Positions 45,394-54,025 of a stretch of 64,000 nt of DNA are shown in pieces; position 1 is the first letter of the stretch; each line of letters starts with the position of its first letter. The stretch spans positions 62,001-126,000 of the forward strand of contig JAJYBI010000003.1 of the NCBI GenBank assembly GCA_021779095.1, read 5' to 3'. The notes beneath the pieces were generated by a model. The model saw nothing but the letters and a program-made list of their open reading frames with translations, was not told where the DNA came from and made no database searches. Made by a program: the position numbers and the translations under genes. This DNA comes from Deltaproteobacteria bacterium. GTDB taxonomy: Bacteria > Desulfobacterota > Desulfuromonadia > Geobacterales > JAJYBI01.

Positions 45394-46368
45394 TCAATGG
45401 GGGTCTGTGCCTTCCGCCATGAGCGTCATGAAAATGTCGTGCAGGTGGGGATCGTGAAATGTCCCCCGCATCTTCTGCATCTTTTCCAGGGCTTCCTTGC
45501 GAGAATAACCTGGCCGGTAGGGGCGGTCGGTGATGAGGGCGTCGTAGACATCGGCGATGGAGACGATGCGCGTCTCCATCGGGATTTCGTCCCCCAGAAG
45601 CCCGTCGGGATAGCCGGTACCGTCATGCCGTTCGTGGTGGTAGGCAATGATGTTGCGGGCGATCTCTGACAGGTTCGCCTTGCGGGCGATGTCTGCGCCC
45701 CAGAGTGAGTGCTTCTTCACGGTCTCGAACTCTTCCCTGTTCAGCTTCTGCGGACCGTTGAGGATCAATTCGGAGATGCCGATCTTGCCGCAGTCGTGCA
45801 GCCAGCTGCCGTACTTGATCTCCCGCTGCACTTCCTTCGGCAGGCCGAGGGCTTCGGCGATCCGCAGGGCCAGTTCCGCCACCCGGTCGCAGTGACCCTT
45901 GGTGCAGGGGTCCTTCAGTTCGATAGTCTGGGCGAGGGAGCGGAGGATGTCTTCATCCTCTCTGCGCATCTTCTGGACGAGGCGGTACCGTGTGAGCCCT
46001 TCGTGCACCGCGTCGAGCATCTCGTCGTCCTGCCACGGCTTCAGGACGTAGCGGAACACCTCGCTCCGGTTGATGGCTGCCAGGGCGCTGGGGAGGTCGG
46101 CGAAGGCCGACATGAGAATCTTTACCGTATCGGGGGAGTGGGTCTTCAGCGAGGAGAGGAACTCGAGGCCGCTCATCCCCGGCATGACGTTGTCCGACAC
46201 GACGACGGCGATCTCCTCCCGCCGCACGATGGTCAGTGCCGATTCCGCGTCTTCCGCGGTGATGATGTTCAGCCCCCTGTCCTTGAACAGGTCGTGCACG
46301 ACGGCGAGGGTGAGCCGGCTGTCGTCCACGAAGAGTACGGTTTCCATTGGCGTGTCTGTGCAGTCCAT
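45394..46368 (-). CDS. RpfG-type response regulator: receiver plus HD-GYP domain
   Basis: 324 residues. Receiver domain (about 8-125) with acidic pair in LFVDDSRL, phosphoacceptor Asp in VVVSDNVMPGMSG (D59) and Lys in YVLKPW (K110). The HD-GYP domain (about 135-320) is canonical: GHCDRVAELALRIA, SWLHDCGKIG, and AYHHERHDGTGYPDGLLGDE. Phosphorylation should control cyclic-dinucleotide hydrolysis. No sensor kinase is adjacent. A good minus-strand promoter places transcription about 20 bases before ATG 46368; ATG 46347 is an alternative start. It converges on the other HD-GYP gene. Confidence 0.92.
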   Translation of the reverse strand: MDCTDTPMETVLFVDDSRLTLAVVHDLFKDRGLNIITAEDAESALTIVRREEIAVVVSDNVMPGMSGLEFLSSLKTHSPDTVKILMSAFADLPSALAAINRSEVFRYVLKPWQDDEMLDAVHEGLTRYRLVQKMRREDEDILRSLAQTIELKDPCTKGHCDRVAELALRIAEALGLPKEVQREIKYGSWLHDCGKIGISELILNGPQKLNREEFETVKKHSLWGADIARKANLSEIARNIIAYHHERHDGTGYPDGLLGDEIPMETRIVSIADVYDALITDRPYRPGYSRKEALEKMQKMRGTFHDPHLHDIFMTLMAEGTDPH

Positions 46369-46394
46369 TGCGTCTCGTATAACTCCCGGCGGGG

Positions 46395-46423
46395 AGCATA
46401 CCATCCGTGTCGGCTCCCGTCAA
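46395..46423 (-). promoter_or_regulatory. Predicted promoter for the HD-GYP response regulator
   Basis: Read on the minus strand: TTGACG (46423-46418), 17-base spacer, TATGCT (46400-46395), about 25 bases before ATG 46368. Confidence 0.6.
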
Positions 46424-46450
46424 CCGCTCATATTCCTGCGAGCGGGTGTT

Positions 46451-46774
46451 TCATCGTCCGGCGGGTTGACGTGCCGGTTTGGCTTCCTTCGGCAGTTCCA
46501 GCTTCGGCTCTTTCGCCTGACGGTACAGCAGGAACGTTCGTCCCAGCACCTGGGCGATCTCGGCGCGGCATGCCGCCGCGAGCCCGCCGGCCGCCTCGTG
46601 CCGGTCCATGGTACAGCTTTCCAGCATCTTCACCTTGATCAGTTCGTGGCTCTCCAGCGCCTCGTCCGTCTCGTGGGTCAGCGCCTCGCTCAGTTCCCCC
46701 TTGCCGATGGTGATGACCGGCTTCAGGTTGTGTCCCAGTCCCCGCAGGAACCGTTTCTGTTTACCGCTCAGCAT
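46451..46774 (-). CDS. yhbY: YhbY family RNA-binding protein
   Basis: 107 residues, CRS1-YhbY (CRM) domain. MLSGKQKRFLRGLGHNLKP and the GxxG-type loop VITIGKGELSEAL are diagnostic; LIKVKMLESC continues the sheet. Known members associate with pre-50S ribosomal particles. A basic Pro/Lys-rich tail (KEPKLELPKEAKPARQP) extends beyond the domain. ATG 46774 begins the domain; codons further upstream are not conserved. It is divergent from lepA. Confidence 0.88.
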   Translation of the reverse strand: MLSGKQKRFLRGLGHNLKPVITIGKGELSEALTHETDEALESHELIKVKMLESCTMDRHEAAGGLAAACRAEIAQVLGRTFLLYRQAKEPKLELPKEAKPARQPAGR

Positions 46775-46803
46775 GTTCGCTCTCTTTCGATAAATGATGA
46801 CGA

Positions 46804-46832
46804 CGTATAGCACGCCGTCCGGTCCGTGGCAA
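46804..46832 (-). promoter_or_regulatory. Predicted promoter for yhbY
   Basis: Minus strand: TTGCCA (46832-46827), 17-base spacer, TATACG (46809-46804), about 30 bases before ATG 46774. Confidence 0.5.
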
Positions 46833-46891
46833 CGACAGAATGGCGGTGCCGGCGATCCGTTCTCCGCGGGACGGGACCTGCCGTTTTAATC

Positions 46892-46921
46892 TTTGCAATT
46901 CCGGCTCATCTGGGCTATTCT
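46892..46921 (+). promoter_or_regulatory. Weak predicted promoter for lepA
   Basis: TTTGCA (46892-46897) and TATTCT (46916-46921), spacer 18, about 35 bases before ATG 46955. Only a moderate consensus match. Confidence 0.35.
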
Positions 46922-46954
46922 TCACCGGTTACGCACGGCATGAAGAGGAGCTCC

Positions 46955-48754
46955 ATGGGTATCGACGCCATCCGCAATTTTTCCATCATCGCCCACATCG
47001 ACCACGGCAAATCGACCCTGGCCGACCGGCTCCTGGAGTACACCGGCGCCCTCTCGGACCGGGAAAAACAGGACCAGTTCCTGGACAAGATGGACCTGGA
47101 ACGGGAGCGGGGGATTACCATCAAGGCCCAGACGGTGCGGCTGAACTATACGGCCGACGACGGGCGGAGCTATATCCTGAACCTGATCGACACCCCGGGG
47201 CACGTGGACTTCACCTACGAGGTCTCCCGGTCGCTGGCCGCCTGCGAGGGGGGGCTTTTAGTGGTGGACGCGTCCCAGGGGGTGGAGGCCCAGACCCTGG
47301 CCAACGTGTATCTCGCGCTGGACAACAACCTGGAGGTCTTCCCGGTCCTGAACAAGATCGACCTCCCCGCGGCGGAGCCGGAGCGGGTGAAGGAGGAGAT
47401 CGAGGAGATCATCGGCATTGACGCCCACGACGCGGTGCTGGCCAGCGCCAAGGAGGGGATCGGCACCCACGAGATCCTGGAGGAGATCGTGAAGAAGATC
47501 CCGGCACCGACGGGCGACGCCGAGGCACCCTTGAAGGCGCTCCTGTTCGACTCGTGGTACGACCAGTACCAGGGGGTCATCATCCTGGTCCGGATCTTCG
47601 ACGGGACCCTGAAGAAGGGGGAGAAGATCCAGCTCATGTCCACCAACCGTGCCTACGAGGCGCTCAAGGTGGGGGTCTTCGCCCCGGTCATGCGCGAAGT
47701 GGGAGAGCTCTCCGCCGGCGAGGTCGGGTTCGTCATCGCCGGGATCAAGGATGTGGCGGACGCCAAGGTGGGGGACACGGTGACCCTCCTCCACCGGCAG
47801 TGCGTCGCGCCGCTCTCCGGCTTCAAGGAAGTGAAGCCGATGGTCTTCTCCGGCCTCTACCCCATCGACACCTCCCAGTACGAGCAGCTGCGGGACGCCC
47901 TGGCCAAGCTGAAGCTGAACGACTCCTCCTTCTCCTACGAGCCGGAGACCTCCGTGGCGCTCGGGTTCGGCTTCCGCTGCGGCTTCCTGGGGCTGTTGCA
48001 CATGGAGATCATCCAGGAGCGGCTGGAGCGGGAGTTCGGCCTCGACCTCATCACCACGGCCCCGACGGTCGTCTACAAGGTGCACCGGGTCACCGGCGAG
48101 GTGCTCACCATCGAGAGCGCCAACCAGCTCCCCGAGGCCCAGCATGTCGCCTACGTCGAGGAGCCGTTCATCCTCGCCCATATCCACGTCCCCAACGAGT
48201 TCGTCGGCGGGGTGCTGGCGCTGTGCGAGGAGAAGCGCGGCGTGCAGCGGGAGATCAAGTACCTGACCACGACCCGGGTCATGATCATCTACGAGCTGCC
48301 GCTGAACGAGATCGTGCTCGACTTCTACGACAAGCTGAAGTCCATCACCAAGGGGTACGCCTCCCTGGACTACGAGCACCTGGACTACCGCCAGAGCGAG
48401 CTCGTCCGGATGAACATCCTGATCAACGGCGAGGTGGTGGACGCCCTCTCCCTCATCATCCACCGGGACAAGGCGTACTTCCGCGGCCGCGACCTGGTCT
48501 CCAAGATGAAGGAGCTGATCCCCCGGCAGATGTTCGAGGTGGCGATCCAGGCGGCCATCGGCAACAAGGTCATCGCCCGCGAGACGGTGAAGGCGCTCCG
48601 CAAAGACGTCCTCGCCAAATGCTACGGCGGCGACATCACCCGCAAGCGCAAGCTCCTGGAGAAACAGAAGGAAGGGAAGAAGCGGATGAAGAACGTGGGG
48701 AACGTGGAGCTGCCGCAGGAGGCGTTTCTGGCGATCCTCAAGGTGGAAGACTGA
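46955..48754 (+). CDS. lepA: Elongation factor 4 (LepA)
   Basis: 599 residues, translational GTPase acting on the ribosome. G1 is [10 protein letters not shown]2 lies in [11 protein letters not shown]3 is DTPGHVDF, G4 is NKIDLP. EF-G-like domains II, III and V follow (about 190-480), then the LepA-specific C-terminal domain with [20 protein letters not shown]. Length is exactly typical. AGGAG precedes ATG 46955; an in-frame ATG at 46940 would add five residues. lepB follows, the classic lepA-lepB order. Confidence 0.97.
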   Translation: MGIDAIRNFSIIAHIDHGKSTLADRLLEYTGALSDREKQDQFLDKMDLERERGITIKAQTVRLNYTADDGRSYILNLIDTPGHVDFTYEVSRSLAACEGGLLVVDASQGVEAQTLANVYLALDNNLEVFPVLNKIDLPAAEPERVKEEIEEIIGIDAHDAVLASAKEGIGTHEILEEIVKKIPAPTGDAEAPLKALLFDSWYDQYQGVIILVRIFDGTLKKGEKIQLMSTNRAYEALKVGVFAPVMREVGELSAGEVGFVIAGIKDVADAKVGDTVTLLHRQCVAPLSGFKEVKPMVFSGLYPIDTSQYEQLRDALAKLKLNDSSFSYEPETSVALGFGFRCGFLGLLHMEIIQERLEREFGLDLITTAPTVVYKVHRVTGEVLTIESANQLPEAQHVAYVEEPFILAHIHVPNEFVGGVLALCEEKRGVQREIKYLTTTRVMIIYELPLNEIVLDFYDKLKSITKGYASLDYEHLDYRQSELVRMNILINGEVVDALSLIIHRDKAYFRGRDLVSKMKELIPRQMFEVAIQAAIGNKVIARETVKALRKDVLAKCYGGDITRKRKLLEKQKEGKKRMKNVGNVELPQEAFLAILKVED

Positions 48755-48806
48755 CTACCCGTCCGGTGTGCGCCTTGGGGTGCCCCGGACAAAAAGGATC
48801 ATGTGC

Positions 48807-49478
48807 ATGGAAGATTTCAAGAACTCACCCGCAAAAGACGCCGATCAGGTAAAGAACAATCCTCCCCCGGTCAAGAAGAAGCATATCGTCCGCGAGTACG
48901 CCGAATCGATCGTCATCGCCGTCATCCTGGCGCTGTTCATCCGTACCTATATCGTGCAGGCGTTCAAGATCCCGTCGGGCTCCATGGAGGACACCCTGGC
49001 CATCGGCGATCATATCCTGGTGAACAAGTTCATCTACGGCACGCAGATCCCGTTCACCGACAAGCGGGTCCTGACGGTCCGCGACCCGCGCCGGGGCGAC
49101 GTCATCGTGTTCGAGTACCCCGTCGACCCGAGCAAGGATTTCATCAAGCGGGTGATCGGCACGCCGGGAGACGTGGTGGAAGAGGTCAACAAGAAGGTCT
49201 ACGTCAACGGCAAACCGTACGAAAACCCCCACGAGGTGCACAAGGAGTCGGACCTGTTCCCCCGGGCGCAGAACCCGCGGGACAACTTCGGTCCGATCAC
49301 GGTGCCGGCGAATTCCTACTTCGTCATGGGCGACAACCGCGACCGCTCCTACGACAGCCGGTTCTGGGGGTTCGTGAAGAGACGGGAGATCAAGGGGCTT
49401 GCGTTCATCAAGTACTGGTCCTGGGACAAGGAACACTTCCGGGTCCGCTGGGGAAGCATCGGCAAGCTGATCGACTAG
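48807..49478 (+). CDS. lepB: Signal peptidase I
   Basis: 223 residues. Cleaves signal peptides of exported preproteins at the outer face of the inner membrane. One transmembrane helix (about 32-50) precedes the catalytic Ser in FKIPSGSMEDTL (Ser59); the general-base Lys is in DFIKRVIGTPGD, and box E is GDNRDRSYDSRFWGFV. ATG 48807 is preferred because AAGGA is eight bases upstream; ATG 48801 would add two residues but lies too close to that site. Confidence 0.95.
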   Translation: MEDFKNSPAKDADQVKNNPPPVKKKHIVREYAESIVIAVILALFIRTYIVQAFKIPSGSMEDTLAIGDHILVNKFIYGTQIPFTDKRVLTVRDPRRGDVIVFEYPVDPSKDFIKRVIGTPGDVVEEVNKKVYVNGKPYENPHEVHKESDLFPRAQNPRDNFGPITVPANSYFVMGDNRDRSYDSRFWGFVKRREIKGLAFIKYWSWDKEHFRVRWGSIGKLID

Positions 49479-49497
49479 CCCGACGGTTGTACGCAGA

Positions 49498-49532
49498 GGG
49501 GCTGGCTCCCGAGAACGGAGGCAGCCCTTTTT
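49498..49532 (+). terminator. Intrinsic terminator after lepB
   Basis: GGGCTGGCTCC pairs with GGAGGCAGCCC (one mismatch) around a short loop, followed by TTTTT. It ends the lepA-lepB transcript. Confidence 0.85.
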
Positions 49533-49557
49533 CGTTGTGCATGGAGAGGTATACCGG

Positions 49558-50049
49558 ATGAAACAGATGCTGACGATAGCGGCGCTCCTGCTCGTGACGG
49601 GGTGCAGCCTGCTGGTGAAAGGCCCCGGGGTGGACCTGAAGGCGGTCCGCATCACCGGGCTCGACCACAAGGGGCTCAGGATGGCGCTGGTCCTGGATGT
49701 CCGAAACGACAACGACCGGGAGCTGGTCCTCACCGGGTATCGCTACGACCTGCAGGTCGGTTCCCTGCCGGTTACCCGGGGAGAGGTGAAAGAGCGGACC
49801 GCATTTCCCGCCGGCTCCGTTACCGACGTGACGGTTCCGGTGACGCTCCCCTACGCCGCCCTGGCCGGGCTCCTGCAGCACCAGGACGATGCCGGCCGGG
49901 TTCCCTACAGGCTTACGGCGAGCTTCGACGTGGAATCCTTTTTCGGGTCCGTTACCGTTCCGTGCACCAAGAACGGTACCTTCACCATCCCGGAACAGTT
50001 CCGAAAGTCATCCATCCTGAACCTGTTGAACGGACTGCTGAAAAAATGA
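49558..50049 (+). CDS. LEA14/WHy-like lipoprotein
   Basis: 163 residues. The signal ends in LLVTGCSLL, a clear lipobox. The mature part is a single LEA14-like beta-sandwich: DLKAVRITGLDHKGLRMALV, LDVRNDNDREL, LTGYRYDLQVGSLPVTRGE. Such periplasmic lipoproteins are common in Geobacter relatives; the role is unknown (membrane or stress protection is a guess). GGAGAGG lies eight bases before ATG 49558. Its stop overlaps the start of the ABC-F gene. Confidence 0.78.
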   Translation: MKQMLTIAALLLVTGCSLLVKGPGVDLKAVRITGLDHKGLRMALVLDVRNDNDRELVLTGYRYDLQVGSLPVTRGEVKERTAFPAGSVTDVTVPVTLPYAALAGLLQHQDDAGRVPYRLTASFDVESFFGSVTVPCTKNGTFTIPEQFRKSSILNLLNGLLKK

Positions 50050-51959
50050 ACGTCGTCGATCTGATACGGCTGGAGAAGAGCTTCGGTCCGCGCACGATCC
50101 TCAGGGACGCCACCTTCGCCGTGGGTGAAGAGGAGAAGGTGGGGCTCATCGGCGCCAACGGCAGCGGCAAGTCGACCCTGCTCCAGATCCTGGCGGGGCT
50201 TGTGGACCGTGACGGCGGCGAGATCATGGTGAAGCGGCGGGCCACCATCGGCTACCTCCCCCAGGAGCCGCAGCTGGACGGTGCGCTCACGGCGGTGGAG
50301 ACGATCGAAGCGGGCCTCAAGGAGATCCGCCGGGCGATCGACGAGTTCAACGGGATCTCGGCACTGCTCGCCGACTCCCCCCCCGACATGGAGCGGCTGC
50401 TGGAGCGGCAGGGGGAGCTGGCGGTCTGGATCGAACACCACGGCGGCTGGAACACGGACCACCGGGTCGCCGGGATCATGACCCACCTGCAGTTGACCGA
50501 CCCCGGCCAGAAGGTCGGCGAGATGTCGGGCGGCACCCGGCGGCGGGTCGCCCTGGCGCGGCTCCTCCTGGAGGCGCCGGACCTGCTCCTTCTGGACGAA
50601 CCGACCAACCACCTGGACGCCGACACGGTGCAGTGGCTGCAGGAGTACCTCCTGGGGTATCAGGGCGCGCTGCTGCTCATCACCCACGACCGCTATTTTC
50701 TCGACCGGGTGGTGACCCGGATGCTGGAGCTGGAGGACGGCGCACTGGCCACCTTTCCCGGCGGCTATTCCCGCTACCTGGAGCAGAAGGGGGAGCAGAT
50801 GGCGCAGCAGGCCGGGGCGCGGGCGCGCCTTCTGAATCTGCTCCGGACCGAGACCGCCTGGATCCGCCGCGGCGCCAAGGCGCGCAGCACCAAACAGAAG
50901 GCCCGGATCGACCGCTACCGGCAGCTGCAGGACGATGCGACTGCAACGGGGGGGACGGCCGGCGCCGCTTCGGTGGCGTTTACCACGGAGGCCGGGTTCG
51001 GCGGTACCATCCTCGACCTGTCGGAGGTTCGCAAGGGGTACGGGGAGAAGCGGCTCGTCGACGGCCTCACCTTCGGCCTCAAGCGGGGGGACCGGGTCGG
51101 GATCATCGGCCCCAACGGCTGCGGCAAGTCGACCCTGATCCGGATGATCGTCGGGGAGGAGCTCCCCGATGCCGGCGCCGTCACCCTGGGGAAGAAGACG
51201 CAGATCGCCTGGTTCGACCAGAACCGCGAGCAGCTCGATCCGGAGCAGACGGTGTACGACTTCTTCGGCGAGGGAGACTACGTCCAGGTGAACGGGGTGA
51301 AGCGGCACAAGATCGGCTACCTGGAGGAGTTCCTGTTCGCCCCGTCCGACCGGGTCCGGCGCATCTCAACCCTTTCCGGCGGCGAGAAGAGCCGCCTGCT
51401 CCTGGCCCGACTCATGCTGCAGGGGGCCAACCTGCTGGTCCTGGACGAGCCGACGAACGACCTGGACATCCCCACCATGCAGCTCCTGGACGAGACCCTT
51501 GCCGCCTTCCCCGGCTGCGTGCTGCTGGTGACCCACGACCGGTTCTTCCTGGACAAGGTGGCCACCGGGATACTCGCGTTCGAGGGGGACGGTCGCGTCG
51601 TGTTCCACGAGGGGAACTACAGCGATTACCGGGAGCGTAAGGATGCGGAACGGGCCGCTGCTGCGGCAGTCGTCGCAGCGGAACGACAGGCGGCAGCGAC
51701 GATTGCGGCTCCCGTGCCGCCGAAGCCGCGGCGGGGGCTTTCCTTCAACGAGCGGAAGGAGCTGGAGCGGTTGGAGCTGGAGATCGAGCGGATGGAGGGG
51801 GAGAAGTCGGAGCTGGAGACAAAACTCGCCGACCCGCTGGCCCATGGCGCGGCGGGGGACGTGGCGGAGATCGCCGCCGACTACGGCCGGGTCGATGCGG
51901 CGTTGACGGCGGCCTACGCCCGCTGGGAGGAGTTGGAGACCAGGAGGGTTGAGAGCTGA
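50046..51959 (+). CDS. uup: ABC-F family ATPase, Uup-like
   Basis: 637 residues, two ABC domains in one soluble chain, no membrane part. First site: GANGSGKST, EMSGGTRRRVALARLLL, LLLLDEPTNHLD. Second site: GPNGCGKST, TLSGGEKSRLLLARLML, LLVLDEPTNDLD. The inter-domain linker (about 240-315) is basic, as in ribosome-binding ABC-F proteins. Residues about 575-635 form the Uup-type C-terminal coiled coil (ERKELERLELEIERMEGEKS). Uup acts on the ribosome and affects precise excision of transposons. ATG 50046 overlaps the preceding stop (ATGA). The last codons lie in a tandem repeat. Confidence 0.93.
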   Translation: MNVVDLIRLEKSFGPRTILRDATFAVGEEEKVGLIGANGSGKSTLLQILAGLVDRDGGEIMVKRRATIGYLPQEPQLDGALTAVETIEAGLKEIRRAIDEFNGISALLADSPPDMERLLERQGELAVWIEHHGGWNTDHRVAGIMTHLQLTDPGQKVGEMSGGTRRRVALARLLLEAPDLLLLDEPTNHLDADTVQWLQEYLLGYQGALLLITHDRYFLDRVVTRMLELEDGALATFPGGYSRYLEQKGEQMAQQAGARARLLNLLRTETAWIRRGAKARSTKQKARIDRYRQLQDDATATGGTAGAASVAFTTEAGFGGTILDLSEVRKGYGEKRLVDGLTFGLKRGDRVGIIGPNGCGKSTLIRMIVGEELPDAGAVTLGKKTQIAWFDQNREQLDPEQTVYDFFGEGDYVQVNGVKRHKIGYLEEFLFAPSDRVRRISTLSGGEKSRLLLARLMLQGANLLVLDEPTNDLDIPTMQLLDETLAAFPGCVLLVTHDRFFLDKVATGILAFEGDGRVVFHEGNYSDYRERKDAERAAAAAVVAAERQAAATIAAPVPPKPRRGLSFNERKELERLELEIERMEGEKSELETKLADPLAHGAAGDVAEIAADYGRVDAALTAAYARWEELETRRVES

Positions 51960-51980
51960 GGGTTGAGAGTTGAGGGTTGA
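51946..51980 (+). repeat. 14-bp tandem repeat at the 3' end of uup
   Basis: GGGTTGAGAGCTGA (51946-51959), GGGTTGAGAGTTGA (51960-51973), then a partial GGGTTGA. The first copy supplies the last codons and stop of the ABC-F gene. The repeat leads directly into the shared terminator. Confidence 0.75.
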
Positions 51981-52013
51981 ACGGCCCGCATCGTGAGATG
52001 CGGGCCGTTTTCG
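51980..52013. terminator. Bidirectional terminator between uup and the decaheme gene
   Basis: AACGGCCCGCATC-gtga-GATGCGGGCCGTT is a perfect 13-bp stem with TTTT following on the plus strand. The two genes converge here, so it can serve both. Confidence 0.9.
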
Positions 52014-52019
52014 TAGTTA

Positions 52020-53801
52020 CTACGGCCGGATGTCGGGGCCGTCCTCCATGAGGTAGTCGATGGCATCGGTCTTGATGTTCACGTAGTCGCTGCCGTAGGC
52101 GATGCCGGTGACCGGGTTCGTCGTCGCCGGAGAAAAGGTGAGGGAGTTGATCGCCTCCACCACGTCGTTGTCCAGCGCGCCGTTGTACATCCAGTCGATG
52201 GAGTCGTACAGGAGCCGCTTCGCGTAGGTGCTGTTGTGGGCGAAGGCGCCCAGTTCGTTGGTCAGGAGATCGTTGTTGAAATACGCCCCCATGGTGTTGG
52301 GGCCGGTGCCGGCGCCGTAGGGGACCTCCCAGTTGCGGAGCTTGAGAGCCGAGTTGGCGGTGGCGGGTACCCCTTTGCCTTTCAGCAGTGCCGTGAGAAC
52401 CGTGAGGGCGGCGTGGAACCCGGTTCGCCTCTCCTGGAGCGACGCGGCGGTCCAGACCGGTTCGAGGACGCCGTCGTGGCAGTGGGCGCAGGTCTTGCTC
52501 CTGATCCCCACGATCCGGTCCTCCGTTGCCGATACCGAGCGTACGACCGGCTCGAACGAGTGCGACTCGTCGCTGTTCATGTGGCAGGTGATGCAGGGGC
52601 CGAGTGTGCCGGTCCCCCGGGTGTTGTTCATGCCGATGTACTCGTGCAGGTATTCGTCCGGGTCCGCATAGTCCCGCCCCGCGAATTCGTAGCCGCCGTG
52701 CTTGGCGAGGATGGTGCCGGTCGCCCGGTCGTGGGAGGAGATCGTCGGGGCGTTTGCGAAGTCCAGACCCGCCGCGGCGGCATCGCTGATGAGCCTGCCG
52801 ACGCCGCGACCGGTATGGCACGGCAGGCACATGTTGGATGCCCCCTTGTCCGGATAGTCGACGGGGGAGTTGTTGAGCCGGATGGTGGGGGACGTCCAGG
52901 CGGTGGAGATGTTGTAGTAGATCCGTACCGGCGGTACCGTGCGCAGGGCGAATCCGTAGGCGTTGCCATTGCCGTCGTCATGGCAGACGTTGCAGCCGGT
53001 CACCTCCTTGGTCTTGTCCGGCGAGGGGAGCTCGTTTTGGCCGGGCCTGTTCTGGACTACCGGCTGGCCGGGGCCGGCGAAGGGGGTCTGGTCGGTGAAG
53101 CCGGAGGTGACGAACTTGATGTAGCCGGTACTCGTGTGGCACCGGACGCAGTAGTACTGGAAGGTCAGGTTGACCGGCTCGTAGGTGCCGCGGGTCTTGA
53201 AGTCGTACTTGACGCGCGGCCCGGCGGTGGTGTCCCCCATCCCCGAGTCCGCCCACTGCTGGTTGATCGGGAGGGCCGCCGTCGGGTTGTGGGGGTTGTG
53301 GCACTTGCGGCAGTTACCCACGTACATGGAGCTCAGGTACTGGGCCCGGTAGGTCGTGTTCCCCAGGGAGGTGGTGAGGTTGCCGAAATGGCGTGGCGCC
53401 TCGACCAACATCCCGTCGGCGGGGTGGTCAAGGCCGTGGCACTTGTAGCATTTCAGCGATGTGTCCGGGTTGTAGACCAGTTCGTTATTATCTGTATTGC
53501 TCCCGCCGTGACACGTGTAGGTACAGTTCTGTGGATGGCCGACGGACGGTTCGTGGCAGTCCGCACAGCTGGCCCCGTTTTCCGTGTGGTGGGCGGATGC
53601 CTGCCAGTCGTCGGTGATCAGGGTGCCGGTCACGGAGGAACGATAGCTGCTGTGGCAGCCGATGCAGGGGGCGGAGGCGACGGCCGCCGCATTCGGACCG
53701 GCTGCCGCCGTGACGCCGGAGCTGCCGCCGCTGCCGCAGCCCGCAGTCAGCGAAACGAGCAGACCGACGACGAAATATGCCGCGCATATGTTGCTGTTCA
53801 T
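52020..53801 (-). CDS. Decaheme c-type cytochrome lipoprotein
   Basis: 593 residues. Lipobox LTAGCG (Cys22) anchors it to a membrane, probably the outer membrane. Ten heme motifs: CIGCH 46-50, CADCH 79-83, CTYTCH 93-98 (three residues between the cysteines), CYKCH 118-122, CRKCH 164-168, CVRCH 218-222, CNVCH 270-274, CLPCH 325-329, CITCH 403-407 and CAHCH 438-442. Extra His residues (for example SAHHTENG, SHDR) can give axial ligands. The last 150 residues have no heme. Such proteins carry electrons across or outside the outer membrane. AAAGGGG precedes ATG 53801. It is divergent from the cytochrome-porin gene, which suggests a joint system. Confidence 0.93.
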   Translation of the reverse strand: MNSNICAAYFVVGLLVSLTAGCGSGGSSGVTAAAGPNAAAVASAPCIGCHSSYRSSVTGTLITDDWQASAHHTENGASCADCHEPSVGHPQNCTYTCHGGSNTDNNELVYNPDTSLKCYKCHGLDHPADGMLVEAPRHFGNLTTSLGNTTYRAQYLSSMYVGNCRKCHNPHNPTAALPINQQWADSGMGDTTAGPRVKYDFKTRGTYEPVNLTFQYYCVRCHTSTGYIKFVTSGFTDQTPFAGPGQPVVQNRPGQNELPSPDKTKEVTGCNVCHDDGNGNAYGFALRTVPPVRIYYNISTAWTSPTIRLNNSPVDYPDKGASNMCLPCHTGRGVGRLISDAAAAGLDFANAPTISSHDRATGTILAKHGGYEFAGRDYADPDEYLHEYIGMNNTRGTGTLGPCITCHMNSDESHSFEPVVRSVSATEDRIVGIRSKTCAHCHDGVLEPVWTAASLQERRTGFHAALTVLTALLKGKGVPATANSALKLRNWEVPYGAGTGPNTMGAYFNNDLLTNELGAFAHNSTYAKRLLYDSIDWMYNGALDNDVVEAINSLTFSPATTNPVTGIAYGSDYVNIKTDAIDYLMEDGPDIRP

Positions 53802-54025
53802 GATAAACCCCTTTCACCGAACTGCCATTTATATACGATTACGGCGCCAATTAATAAAGGATTTTTTTTCCGCTGCACCCACGTTTGACGCGTCAGCTTC
53901 GTTGACTTTCGTGGTGTCTTTATTGTATTAATCAGGTTCAATTTTCGGCGTCCCGGCCCGGTTCGGGGGGGGCTGACCCGTGATCCGTACCACCGGGATG
54001 CCTATTCAATGCAAGGGAGATGTCC
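53802..54025. promoter_or_regulatory. Divergent promoter region of the electron-transfer locus
   Basis: On the plus strand, TTGACT (53902-53907) and TATTAA (53926-53931) are 18 bases apart, about 95 bases before ATG 54026. A perfect palindrome TGACGCGTCA (53886-53895) lies just upstream and could be an operator. On the minus strand a TATATA box lies about 30 bases before ATG 53801 with a poor -35. The segment is markedly AT-rich at 53830-53940. Confidence 0.5.
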
